DNA of 64,000 nucleotides from Paludibacteraceae bacterium (GTDB lineage: Bacteria; Bacteroidota; Bacteroidia; Bacteroidales; Paludibacteraceae), in NCBI GenBank assembly GCA_905234685.1, contig CAJOIR010000002.1:105993-169992 (forward strand), in the 5' to 3' direction. The position numbers and the translations under genes are program-made. Shown here piece by piece: positions 27,461 through 35,154 of the stretch. Position 1 is the stretch's first letter, and each line of letters opens with the position of its first letter. The notes below the pieces were generated by a model. The model was not told where the DNA came from and ran no database searches. It saw only the letters and a list, made by a program, of their open reading frames with translations.

Positions 27461-28489
27461 TTATAATGATATTTGTTCTGATATGTTTGTCATTATGTCT
27501 GTAGGATGATATGCGGGCGTACCTTTAAGCAATGGCATCATACTATAGCATCTAACACCCTCTTGTGAGACATATAAAGCCACCGAGGAATCGCAGGAAT
27601 AAAAATCAGCCTTGCACCATGCAAGCAAATTTTCCAACACAAGATCCTGTGGCAATTCATGTATATTAGGAAACAACTCTTTCAACAATCTGCAATAATA
27701 CTCCTTATATACTTTGTTGTTTATAGAGTTGAAACGCGGATGAAGTTTGAAAGCAATGAGTTTGTATTGTTTTTCCGCCATGAATTCAGCAAGAGACTTA
27801 AATATTTGAGCCACTCTTTCATTATCAACTCTGCTATTGAAAAGAGGATCAACAGATATGACGGCATCTGGATAAATAGCATATTCCTGGGGTTCAAAAG
27901 GAGAGCCAATCACTTTCAAATATTGCTGGTGCAATGGGAAACATAATTGCGAAGTGGCAATACACCCTTTGAATTTTGGATGACAAGTGGTAATAAAATT
28001 ATTTTTTAGAGTGAATATTCTCGGGTATAATAGCACAAGTAGAAACTTGTATATGACATATCTCCACCCAACAAATGCCTGAGGGTTGCTTCTTTCGTAT
28101 GAAACCAATCCGTCTTCCATGACATAATACCCTGCACATTTGTCATTTGTTACCATCATACTGCATATATCATTATAACATACTGATGTGTACCACATGA
28201 ACATACCCTCTCCTATAAAACCATCTATCAAGGCATCAAATTCGCGCATATTTTTTGCAGTCTTGAATATATTCAATCCTGCAAAAATTCTTCCGTGTTT
28301 AATGTCTGTATTATAAGATGTTGCTAGTCTGTTATGGTATATGTCATTATACTCAGGTGGAATTTCATAGTTTCTCAACAAAAGGAAATAACAATCATCC
28401 GGCTGAATATTGTCAGCAAGAATTATCTTTCGTGCAACATTAAATGTCAAATGGCTTGCTATACCGAAAAGATGTTTCATGTCAGTCAA
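27461..28489 (-). CDS. Sialyltransferase-like (GT52/GT38/polysialyltransferase-type) glycosyltransferase
   Basis: The 342-residue protein has no signal peptide. It shows, in order, E125-D126-G127 (MEDGLVSYER), H250-P251 (FKLHPRF) and S301-S302 (SCDSSVALY). These match the D/E-D/E-G, H-P and S-S/T motifs described for bacterial GT-B sialyltransferases and polysialyltransferases, which use CMP-sugars. A hydrophobic stretch at about 145-157 may anchor it to the membrane. It overlaps the KdsC-like gene by 8 bases and is followed by the aldolase and CMP-sugar synthetase genes. Transfer of a CMP-activated acid is therefore a consistent reading. Overall similarity to known families appears low, so the assignment rests on motifs and neighbours. 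Confidence 0.6.
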   Translation of the reverse strand: MTDMKHLFGIASHLTFNVARKIILADNIQPDDCYFLLLRNYEIPPEYNDIYHNRLATSYNTDIKHGRIFAGLNIFKTAKNMREFDALIDGFIGEGMFMWYTSVCYNDICSMMVTNDKCAGYYVMEDGLVSYERSNPQAFVGWRYVIYKFLLVLLYPRIFTLKNNFITTCHPKFKGCIATSQLCFPLHQQYLKVIGSPFEPQEYAIYPDAVISVDPLFNSRVDNERVAQIFKSLAEFMAEKQYKLIAFKLHPRFNSINNKVYKEYYCRLLKELFPNIHELPQDLVLENLLAWCKADFYSCDSSVALYVSQEGVRCYSMMPLLKGTPAYHPTDIMTNISEQISL

Positions 28490-28976
28490 GTTGTTGCCGA
28501 TAGTGTCTTATCATATCCGTCAGTTCTCTCACTGCGCCATAACCACCGGAATGGTGCATTACACGAATGTGCGGTATGTCAAGAACTTCTTCGCAGGCAT
28601 CATGAGGGCAGGCGGCAAGGCCAACTGCCTGAAGAAGTGCGATATCGTTTACGTCGTCACCGATGAAAGCGACTTCATCCATACTGACACCTGTTTCAGC
28701 ACAAATCTTTCTCACAGCTTCAACTTTGCCATCGAAACGCACTCCCATGCACAGGTAGTCAACACCAAGTTTTTTTGCACGAGCCTCCACTATGCCTGTT
28801 GTTTCAGATGTTATTATGCCCACTTTCACGCCTACCTGCTGCAACAGTTTCATACCCATGCCGTCACGCACATAAAAACGCTTCATGCAGTCGCCGTCAG
28901 AAGTGTAATACATACCGCCGTCAGTCAGTGTGCCGTCAACATCAGTAAAGAAAAGTTTTATCTTGACTTCTTTCAT
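28482..28976 (-). CDS. KdsC-like HAD phosphatase (3-deoxy-2-keto sugar-acid phosphatase type)
   Basis: The 164-residue protein is a cap-less HAD phosphatase of the KdsC/KDN-9-phosphatase class, which acts as a tetramer. Motif I is D12-V-D14-G-T, motif II is T56-S57 (IITSETTG), and motif III/IV is GDDVNDIALL. The C-terminal GGYGAVREL loop, which completes the neighbour's active site, is also present. E58, R66 and K69 align with residues I recall as marking the 9-carbon (KDN-9-phosphate) branch rather than KDO-8-phosphate. It is the first gene of the six-gene operon, with a matching divergent promoter upstream. Confidence 0.85.
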   Translation of the reverse strand: MKEVKIKLFFTDVDGTLTDGGMYYTSDGDCMKRFYVRDGMGMKLLQQVGVKVGIITSETTGIVEARAKKLGVDYLCMGVRFDGKVEAVRKICAETGVSMDEVAFIGDDVNDIALLQAVGLAACPHDACEEVLDIPHIRVMHHSGGYGAVRELTDMIRHYRQQLD

Positions 28977-29000
28977 ATATATCTTTGTCGTTTATGACGG

Positions 29001-29031
29001 CAAAGTTATAGTATTTTTGCGAATACACAAA
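29001..29031 (-). promoter_or_regulatory. Promoter of the CMP-sugar operon
   Basis: On the minus strand TTTG (29028-29031) and TAACTTTG (29001-29008) are 19 bases apart, which suits the Bacteroidetes sigma factor. It is the only promoter-like element seen for the six-gene operon and overlaps the plus-strand promoter. Confidence 0.7.
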
Positions 29032-29047
29032 ATTATTATTATCTTTG
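29016..29047 (+). promoter_or_regulatory. Promoter of the GT4-heptose operon
   Basis: TTTG (29016-29019) is followed after 20 bases by TATCTTTG (29040-29047). The ATG of the first gene is at 29082, leaving a leader of about 28 bases. The -33 element lies between the two elements of the minus-strand promoter, so the two polymerase sites interlock. Confidence 0.75.
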
Positions 29048-29081
29048 CAGGCTGTTAATTGATAACAAATACGGGAAAAAC

Positions 29082-30215
29082 ATGAAAATAGTCATTCTTG
29101 GCACAGCATATCCCTACAGAGGCGGTCTGTCTGCTTTCAATGAACGGTTGGCATCGGAATTTATCAAGGAAGGGCATGATGTGGAGATATTAACCTTCAC
29201 ATTACAGTATCCATCGTTCCTTTTCCCTGGCAAAACCCAGTATTCTGAAGAGCCTGCGCCTTCAAACCTGAAGATAACAAGGGTGATGAACTCTGTCAAC
29301 CCGTTCTCTTGGCTGCATGTGGGACGCATGATACGCCGGATGAATCCCGACTTGCTGGTTATCAAATTCTGGATACCTCTCATGTCTCCCTGTCTGGGCA
29401 CTATAGCCCGTATAGCAAAACGCAACAACAAAACAAAAGTTGTCAGCGTACTCGACAACGTAATTCCTCACGAGAAGAGGCCTTTGGACAAATTGTTAGT
29501 GAGGTATTTTGTAAATAGTATCGACCGCTTCGTAGCAATGTCAGACAGCGTGCTCAGCGACCTACGGTTTTTTGTCAAACACAAATCGGCCGCATTGTGC
29601 CCGCATCCTCTGTATGACAACTTCGGTGCTGCCTTGCCTAAGGCAGAAGCTAGAAAGAAACTGAATATACCTAACAAGCAGACAATGTTGCTTTTCTTCG
29701 GATTTATCAGAGACTATAAAGGTCTCGACCTTTTGATGGAAGCGTATGCCGATAATCGGATTGACAAAAGTAAGGTGAGACTTGTGATTGCAGGCGAGTA
29801 CTACAACAATAAAGACAAATACATTGAACTGGAGACAGCACTTGGTTTGAAAGGGCTCATTGACTGGCGTACAGAGTTCATACCTGACAGCGAAGTAGCA
29901 ATCTATTTTTCTGCAGCCGACCTCATTGTTCAACCATACAAAAGCGCCACACAGAGCGGTGTGACACAGATTGCTTATCACTTTGAGAAGCCGATGCTGG
30001 TAACTAACGTAGGTGGTTTGGCAGAAATAGTACCAAATGGCAAAGTCGGTTATGTGACTGAAGTCGATGCCACAAGCATAGCAGATGCACTGATTGACTT
30101 CTGCAGTAACCCTAACAGCAACCGCTTCAAAGAAGGCATACAGAAAGAAAAGAAAAAATATGCATGGAGCAGAATGACTGCAGCCATCATCGCGCAAGAG
30201 AATACGCAACAATAA
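29082..30215 (+). CDS. Family 4 glycosyltransferase
   Basis: The 377-residue GT-B enzyme has the GT4 layout. The N-terminal half begins MKIVILGTAYPYRGGLSAFN, with the glycine-rich acceptor loop. The C-terminal half carries the donor-binding region VQPYKSATQSGVTQIAYHF and NVGGLAEIV, the family E-x7-E-like segment. It is the first gene of an operon with hddA, gmhA and hddC-gmhB, so it may transfer the heptose that they activate. That link comes from gene order; the donor is not visible in the sequence. Confidence 0.85.
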   Translation: MKIVILGTAYPYRGGLSAFNERLASEFIKEGHDVEILTFTLQYPSFLFPGKTQYSEEPAPSNLKITRVMNSVNPFSWLHVGRMIRRMNPDLLVIKFWIPLMSPCLGTIARIAKRNNKTKVVSVLDNVIPHEKRPLDKLLVRYFVNSIDRFVAMSDSVLSDLRFFVKHKSAALCPHPLYDNFGAALPKAEARKKLNIPNKQTMLLFFGFIRDYKGLDLLMEAYADNRIDKSKVRLVIAGEYYNNKDKYIELETALGLKGLIDWRTEFIPDSEVAIYFSAADLIVQPYKSATQSGVTQIAYHFEKPMLVTNVGGLAEIVPNGKVGYVTEVDATSIADALIDFCSNPNSNRFKEGIQKEKKKYAWSRMTAAIIAQENTQQ

Positions 30216-30235
30216 AGACAAACAACACCAGCAAC

Positions 30236-31264
30236 ATGACTATACGAAGCAAAGCACCACTGAGATTGGGTCTCGCAGGAGGAGGCACCGATGTGTCACC
30301 ATATTCCGATTTGTACGGAGGAGCAATATTGAATGCGACGATATCACTTTATGCCTACACCACAATAGAACCCATCGACAACGGCAAGGTAATATTCTCA
30401 TCGCCTGATGCAGGAAAGGAAGAGATATACGACAGCGCAATGCAACTGCCCACAGACGGATATTTCATTCTCGCCAAAGGAGTTTACAACCGCGTAGTGA
30501 AAGATTTCATACAACAAGGTTTATCTGTCCGCATTACCAGTCACGTAGATTCTCCTGCCGGCAGTGGGCTGGGCACAAGCAGTACACTGACGGTAAGCAT
30601 ACTCGGTGCTTTTGCCGAATTGCTCAAACTGCCGTTGGGAGAGTATGACTTAGCAAGACTCGCATATGAGATAGAGCGCAAAGACCTCGGACTCTCAGGA
30701 GGCAAGCAAGACCAATATGCTGCCACTTTCGGAGGATTCAATTATATGGAGTTTCTGCCTGATGACAAGGTTATAGTCAATCCGCTCCGCATCAGACAAC
30801 GTTTTCAGGACGAACTGGCACATAACCTCCTGCTCTATTATACCGAGACTAGTCACGTCAGCGCACAGATAATAGAAGGACAGATAAGAAATGTTAATGC
30901 CGGCAAACAGAGCTCGATAGAGGCAATGCACTGCCTTAAGGCTCAAGCGGCACAGATGAAGGAAAGTCTGCTGCGTGGTGACATTGACGGCATAGGCAGC
31001 ATTCTTCACTTCGGCTGGGAAGAGAAAAAGAAGATGACTAATGGCATAAGCAACCGACTGCTTGACGACATATACCAGACGGCCATCAACGCAGGCGCTA
31101 CTGGAGGAAAAGTGAGCGGTGCAGGAGGAGGAGGTTTTATGTTCTTCTATTGCCCCGGCACAAGCAGGTATGCCGTAGAGAAGGCTCTCACCGAGCGATT
31201 CTCTGGACAAGTTAAACGTTATGAATTCACTTCTGAAGGTCTAAAGACATGGACAATGCAATAA
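30236..31264 (+). CDS. hddA: D-glycero-D-manno-heptose 7-phosphate kinase (HddA)
   Basis: This 342-residue GHMP-family kinase phosphorylates D-glycero-D-manno-heptose 7-phosphate at C1. It begins MTIRSKAPLRLGLAGGGTDV, the usual HddA start. A longer frame opens at 30164 inside the preceding gene, so I chose 30236, 20 bases after the GT4 stop. The GHMP glycine/serine loop SPAGSGLGTSSTL (about 104-116 from this start) and the C-terminal GAGGGGFMFFY motif are present. It overlaps gmhA by 16 bases and works between GmhA and the GmhB domain of the downstream fusion. Confidence 0.9.
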   Translation: MTIRSKAPLRLGLAGGGTDVSPYSDLYGGAILNATISLYAYTTIEPIDNGKVIFSSPDAGKEEIYDSAMQLPTDGYFILAKGVYNRVVKDFIQQGLSVRITSHVDSPAGSGLGTSSTLTVSILGAFAELLKLPLGEYDLARLAYEIERKDLGLSGGKQDQYAATFGGFNYMEFLPDDKVIVNPLRIRQRFQDELAHNLLLYYTETSHVSAQIIEGQIRNVNAGKQSSIEAMHCLKAQAAQMKESLLRGDIDGIGSILHFGWEEKKKMTNGISNRLLDDIYQTAINAGATGGKVSGAGGGGFMFFYCPGTSRYAVEKALTERFSGQVKRYEFTSEGLKTWTMQ

Positions 31265-31830
31265 CCAAGGCGATAGCTTCGAGTATCGCAGCCAAACAAC
31301 TCATTCTGGACGACAAGTCTTTTCTGCTGCGTATACAAAAAGCAGCTGATATAATTATTGATGCCCTCAAAAGCGGACATCGTGTCTTATGGTGCGGCAA
31401 CGGAGGCAGTGCGGCAGATGCACAGCATCTGGCTGCCGAACTCTCAGGACGTTTCTATTTCGACCGTCCCCCTCTCAACTCAGAGGCGTTACACTGCAAT
31501 ACTTCTTACCTGACTGCTGTAGCAAACGACTATGGCTACGACCTCATATATTCACGTATGATTGACGGAGCTTGCCGACCGGGCGATGTACTGGTTGGTA
31601 TCTCAACTTCAGGCAACTCGAAGAACATACTCTTTGCCTTTGACAAGGCACGCGAATTAGGAGTTACCACTATTGCCTTAACAGGCAGCACAGGAGGCAG
31701 TATGGCACACAAGTCTGATGTGCTGCTCAACGTGCCGAGCAACGACACTCCGCGCATACAGGAATGCCATATCATGATTGGACACATCATCTGCGAACTC
31801 GTGGAAAAGAACCTCTTCCCTAATCACTGA
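31249..31830 (+). CDS. gmhA: Phosphoheptose isomerase GmhA
   Basis: The 193-residue SIS-domain enzyme converts sedoheptulose 7-phosphate to D-glycero-D-manno-heptose 7-phosphate. GNGGSAADAQHLAAELSGRF (about 51-70) holds the phosphate loop and the catalytic Glu. RIQECHIMIGHIICE near the C-terminus provides the catalytic His region. The length is normal. The start ATG lies inside the last codons of hddA, pointing to coupled translation. The next gene begins 10 bases after its stop. Confidence 0.93.
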   Translation: MDNAITKAIASSIAAKQLILDDKSFLLRIQKAADIIIDALKSGHRVLWCGNGGSAADAQHLAAELSGRFYFDRPPLNSEALHCNTSYLTAVANDYGYDLIYSRMIDGACRPGDVLVGISTSGNSKNILFAFDKARELGVTTIALTGSTGGSMAHKSDVLLNVPSNDTPRIQECHIMIGHIICELVEKNLFPNH

Positions 31831-31840
31831 TTCATACCTG

Positions 31841-33073
31841 ATGATACATGAAGCCGTTATACTCGCAGGAGGCTTTGGCACTCGCCTGAGTCATGTCATT
31901 GGTGATATTCCAAAGCCAATGGCACCTGTTGCAGGCAAACCATTTCTCACCTACGTGTTGGATGGCTTGTGCAAGGCAGGCATAACCAAGGTTATACTTG
32001 CCACAGGCTACAAACATGAAATAATAGCACGGTATTTCGGCAGTGAATACAATGGCATGAGTGTTGATTACTCTCAGGAGAAAGAACCGTTGTTTACAGG
32101 AGGAGCAATTGCGCAGGCATCAGCAATGACTGAAGGTAGCGATTTTCTTGTGCTCAACGGCGACACATTGTTCGACATTGACTACAGCGCGTTCTGCCGC
32201 AATCATGAGCGACACAATAATGTTCTAACCATCGCCCTGCGCCAAGTGGAAAACACAGAGAGATACGGAGCGGTTGAAGTAACCGGCAATATCATTTCCA
32301 CATTTCGGGAGAAAGACTCCTCAGCAGGAGCAGGTCTCATAAATGGCGGAATATATGTTGTGAACAAAGAGTGGCTTTCAGGGCAGAATATGCCCCGCAA
32401 GTTCTCTTTTGAGAAAGACTTGTTGCAGGCGAAGGCACACGAGAAATCGTTTAGTGGTGTTGCATGTTCACAATACTTTATTGATATCGGTGTTGCAGAT
32501 GACTATTACCGCGCGCAATATGATTTCAGGCAACGAATCACGCAAGACCGGTATTTGTTTCTCGACAGAGACGGAGTGCTGAACAGACAGATCATAGGCG
32601 ACTATGTACGCAACATATCGCAATGGGAGTGGTTGCCAAATGTCCTAAGCACAATGAAACATCTGTCAGAGAGATATTCAAGAGTATTCATCGTAAGTAA
32701 CCAGCAAGGCATAGGCAAAGGGTTGTTAACTAGCGAAGACTTGGAGAGAATTCACAAGTCAATGCTTTCCGACATAGAGTTGGCAGGAGGCAGAATAGAC
32801 GGAGTTTATGTGTGTCCTGATCTGGCAGACAGTGACTCAGGTATGCGCAAACCCGCCATTGGAATGGCATTAACTGCAAAAAAGGATTTCCCTGAAGTAG
32901 ATTTCACACGCTCTGTCATGGCTGGCGACTCACTGACAGACATGCAGTTTGGATATAACGCCGGCATGCGTTGCGTGTATATAACGAAAGGTCAGGCTAT
33001 ACCACCACAAATACAAGACTATACCGACTTGTGGATAGAAAGTTTAGAATGCCTGCCATCCTTGTGCCTTTAG
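31841..33073 (+). CDS. hddC-gmhB: HddC-GmhB fusion: heptose-1-phosphate guanylyltransferase and heptose-1,7-bisphosphate phosphatase
   Basis: The product (410 residues from the chosen start) joins two steps of GDP-D-glycero-alpha-D-manno-heptose synthesis. Residues 1 to about 225 form a nucleotidyltransferase starting MIHEAVILAGGFGTRLS, with KPMAPVAGKPF and NGDTLFDIDY. About 230-410 form a HAD-IIIA phosphatase with LDRDGVLN, VSNQQGIGKG and GDSLTDMQFG. The GmhB domain lacks the Cys-rich zinc loop usually present in E. coli-type GmhB: only one cysteine (YVCPDLAD) is seen there. A longer frame begins at 31778 inside gmhA, but MIHEAV is the usual start. The 3' end overlaps thiL on the opposite strand by 30 bases. 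Confidence 0.87.
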   Translation: MIHEAVILAGGFGTRLSHVIGDIPKPMAPVAGKPFLTYVLDGLCKAGITKVILATGYKHEIIARYFGSEYNGMSVDYSQEKEPLFTGGAIAQASAMTEGSDFLVLNGDTLFDIDYSAFCRNHERHNNVLTIALRQVENTERYGAVEVTGNIISTFREKDSSAGAGLINGGIYVVNKEWLSGQNMPRKFSFEKDLLQAKAHEKSFSGVACSQYFIDIGVADDYYRAQYDFRQRITQDRYLFLDRDGVLNRQIIGDYVRNISQWEWLPNVLSTMKHLSERYSRVFIVSNQQGIGKGLLTSEDLERIHKSMLSDIELAGGRIDGVYVCPDLADSDSGMRKPAIGMALTAKKDFPEVDFTRSVMAGDSLTDMQFGYNAGMRCVYITKGQAIPPQIQDYTDLWIESLECLPSLCL

Positions 33074-34060
33074 TGCTATTTCTTCTCCGTTTCTGCCAAT
33101 TAGGTTGCAGCCGTATTCTGGTTTCGTGATATGACCTATCATATACACATCCTCCAACGGTATCAGTTTCTCATAGTCTGACAACGAACATGTAAACAAA
33201 AGTTCGTAGTCCTCGCCTCCATTCAAAGCACATGTCACTATGTTCAGATTCATTTCTTCAGCCAGCACAGCAGCCTGATAGTCAATAGGTATCTTGTCTT
33301 CATATATGGCACATCCGCAATTCGACTGAGTACATATATGCAGGAGCTCAGAACTGAGTCCGTCACTTATATCCATCATAGCTGTTGGGTGAATGCCAGT
33401 CTCACGCAGTTTCTTCACTATGTCAAGGCGTGCCTCCGGTTTCAGTTGTCTTTCAAGCAGGTATTCCTTTCCCTCGAAAGCAGGAGTGCCTTCGGGGTTT
33501 GCTTGCATCACTATACGTTCTCTTTCAAGGAGCTGCAACCCGAGGAAAGCGCTACCGAGATTGCCGGTGCAGCAGATAAGGTCGTTCTCCTTAGCGCCAT
33601 TACGATACACTATTTCGTCTTTCTTCGCCTCACCAATGCAGGTGATGCTGATGGTAAGACCTGTCATCGAAGAGCATGTGTCACCACCTACCAAGTCCAC
33701 ACTATAACGCTCGCATGCAAGGCGTATGCCTTTGTATAACTCTTCGATATTCTCCACAGAAAAACGCTTTGATATGCCAAGCGACACCACAATCTGAGTA
33801 GGTGTGGCATTCATGGCACATATATCGGAGAAATTCACTATCGCCGCTTTGTAGCCCAGATGCTTGAGAGGCACATATTCAAGATTGAAATGAATGCCTT
33901 CAAGCAGCAGATCGGTTGTCACCAATGTGCGTTTGTTATGGAAATTCAACACCGCAGCATCATCGCCAACACCTTTCTCTGTAGATTTTTGAGTGTAGTG
34001 CAGTTTGTCAGTCAGGTGCCTAATCAACCCGAACTCTCCTAATTCCTTTATCTCTGCCAT
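33044..34060 (-). CDS. thiL: Thiamine-monophosphate kinase ThiL
   Basis: The 338-residue ATP-dependent kinase makes thiamine diphosphate from thiamine monophosphate. It has the PurM/ThiL fold with GEFGLIRHL, GVGDDAAVL (about 32-40), the metal motif VGGDTCSS (about 123-130), MDISDGLSSEL and GGEDYELLF. Length and landmarks are normal. Other thiamine genes are absent from the window, and no TPP riboswitch is seen in the short leader. It is monocistronic and converges on hddC-gmhB with overlapping ends. Confidence 0.95.
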   Translation of the reverse strand: MAEIKELGEFGLIRHLTDKLHYTQKSTEKGVGDDAAVLNFHNKRTLVTTDLLLEGIHFNLEYVPLKHLGYKAAIVNFSDICAMNATPTQIVVSLGISKRFSVENIEELYKGIRLACERYSVDLVGGDTCSSMTGLTISITCIGEAKKDEIVYRNGAKENDLICCTGNLGSAFLGLQLLERERIVMQANPEGTPAFEGKEYLLERQLKPEARLDIVKKLRETGIHPTAMMDISDGLSSELLHICTQSNCGCAIYEDKIPIDYQAAVLAEEMNLNIVTCALNGGEDYELLFTCSLSDYEKLIPLEDVYMIGHITKPEYGCNLIGRNGEEIALKAQGWQAF

Positions 34061-34090
34061 AATGAATATCTAAAACTATTTATTTGCGCA

Positions 34091-34122
34091 CAAAGATACA
34101 ACAATTCCTGACAACATGCAAA
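34091..34122 (-). promoter_or_regulatory. thiL promoter
   Basis: On the minus strand TTTG (34119-34122), 20 bases and TATCTTTG (34091-34098) form a near-perfect match. Transcription would begin near 34085, giving a leader of about 25 bases. Confidence 0.75.
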
Positions 34123-34165
34123 CTGCCTGCAGGAATAACAAAAATAAAAAAAGTACAAAGAAGTG

Positions 34166-34196
34166 TTGTGCATGTGAAAAGTTTGTTGTACCTTTG
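34166..34196 (+). promoter_or_regulatory. tRNA-Phe promoter
   Basis: TTG (34166-34168), 20 bases and TACCTTTG (34189-34196) precede the tRNA by about 70 bases. Confidence 0.65.
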
Positions 34197-34266
34197 CAGC
34201 CGCTTTCGAAAAAACGCAAGTTACATTTGGAAGTTAGAATCACAACTCGCTTGTGATTTTGATAAA

Positions 34267-34339
34267 GGTGCCATAGCTCAGATGGTAGAGCAAAGGACTG
34301 AAAATCCTTGTGTCCCCGGTTCGATTCCTGGTGGCACCA
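34267..34339 (+). tRNA. tRNA-Phe (GAA)
   Basis: The 73-base gene folds as a cloverleaf. The acceptor stem is GGTGCCA with TGGCACC, the anticodon loop reads CTGAAAA with anticodon GAA, and the T loop contains GGTTCGATTCC. The CCA end is not encoded. A strong terminator follows directly. Confidence 0.95.
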
Positions 34340-34343
34340 CACA

Positions 34344-34378
34344 AGCAAAGAGATGACCGGTTTGGTCATCTCTTTGCT
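34344..34378 (+). terminator. Terminator of tRNA-Phe
   Basis: A perfect 15-base stem (AGCAAAGAGATGACC and its complement) with loop GGTTT is followed by CTTATTTATT. It ends the tRNA-Phe transcript. The 150 bases beyond it, up to the NadR-type gene, hold nothing I can identify. Confidence 0.85.
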
Positions 34379-34536
34379 CTTATTTATTCAATAATATATT
34401 TCTCGAATAGTCAATAGTTGTTTGTAAGATGAGTGGTGATAGGAGATTACTCACAATGTCCAATCAGGTTATTAAGTTAGGTAAAAAACACAAAAAATAA
34501 CATGAGACAATTGAGATTTTGATACAATTGAAACAA

Positions 34537-35082
34537 TCAACGCAGTTTCATTACGGCTTCAATGGCGGAGCGGAGTCGGTCAGAGCCGCTGCCGGAGACA
34601 GTGGCATAAGGTATACAATAATACTCAAGTTCTCTGCGATACATGTCGGTCAACTCTTCTCTTAAGTTTGGGTTTTCTCGCACAGGGTCAGCCACAAAAG
34701 GCAAGTCAGGCAGGCAAAGCAGACAGAAATCGGGTTTGACATTGTTCATTGTCTCCAATAACCACTCGGGCACTTTGCCATATTTAACCATAAACCAGAC
34801 CTTTGTCACTATGAGTTCGGTGTCAAAGAACGTGAATTGTGCAATTAGCAAATCGGAGAGTTGCTTTATCTGTCTGCGGGCAATATTCTCCACGTCAATG
34901 AAAGTGTAAACTTCTCCAACTCTCTCAGAACCCTGTGGCGGTGAGACAAGCCGGAGTTTCGCCTCTACATACTCACGCGCATACTCAGGTATGCACACTC
35001 CGCCGAAATAGTCAGCAAGTTGTAGGGCAAGAGTACTCTTGCCGGTAGATTCTGCACCCAATATGCCAATTTTCATTTTCAT
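34537..35082 (-). CDS. NadR-type nucleoside kinase-like ATPase
   Basis: The 181-residue P-loop protein corresponds to the kinase domain of NadR, which phosphorylates nicotinamide riboside. GAESTGKS at 9-16 is the Walker A. YAREYVEAKL (about 39-48) and FFDTELIVTKVW (about 85-96) match the conserved substrate region. There is no nucleotidyltransferase or HTH domain, so it is a stand-alone kinase. The substrate is inferred from the family. It is monocistronic and divergent from the 35155 gene. Confidence 0.8.
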   Translation of the reverse strand: MKMKIGILGAESTGKSTLALQLADYFGGVCIPEYAREYVEAKLRLVSPPQGSERVGEVYTFIDVENIARRQIKQLSDLLIAQFTFFDTELIVTKVWFMVKYGKVPEWLLETMNNVKPDFCLLCLPDLPFVADPVRENPNLREELTDMYRRELEYYCIPYATVSGSGSDRLRSAIEAVMKLR

Positions 35083-35086
35083 GGTG

Positions 35087-35118
35087 CAAATATAAGATTT
35101 TTATATTATCTTTGCAAG
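35087..35118 (-). promoter_or_regulatory. Promoter of the NadR-type gene
   Basis: On the minus strand CTTG (35115-35118), 20 bases and TATATTTG (35087-35094) fit the consensus. The -7 element ends only 4 bases before the ATG at 35082, so the transcript would be leaderless or nearly so, or the start is the internal ATG two codons on. Confidence 0.6.
35107..35114 (+). promoter_or_regulatory. -7 element for the fucose-isomerase-like gene
   Basis: TATCTTTG on the plus strand lies 40 bases before the ATG at 35155. No good TTTG is seen at the -33 position. It lies within the opposite-strand promoter of the NadR-type gene. Confidence 0.6.
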
Positions 35119-35154
35119 CAGAAAAAACAACACCTTATATTTGATACAATCAGT

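Noticed and set aside
34061-34090. TPP riboswitch in front of thiL
   Set aside because: The leader is only about 25 bases long, too short for a THI element.
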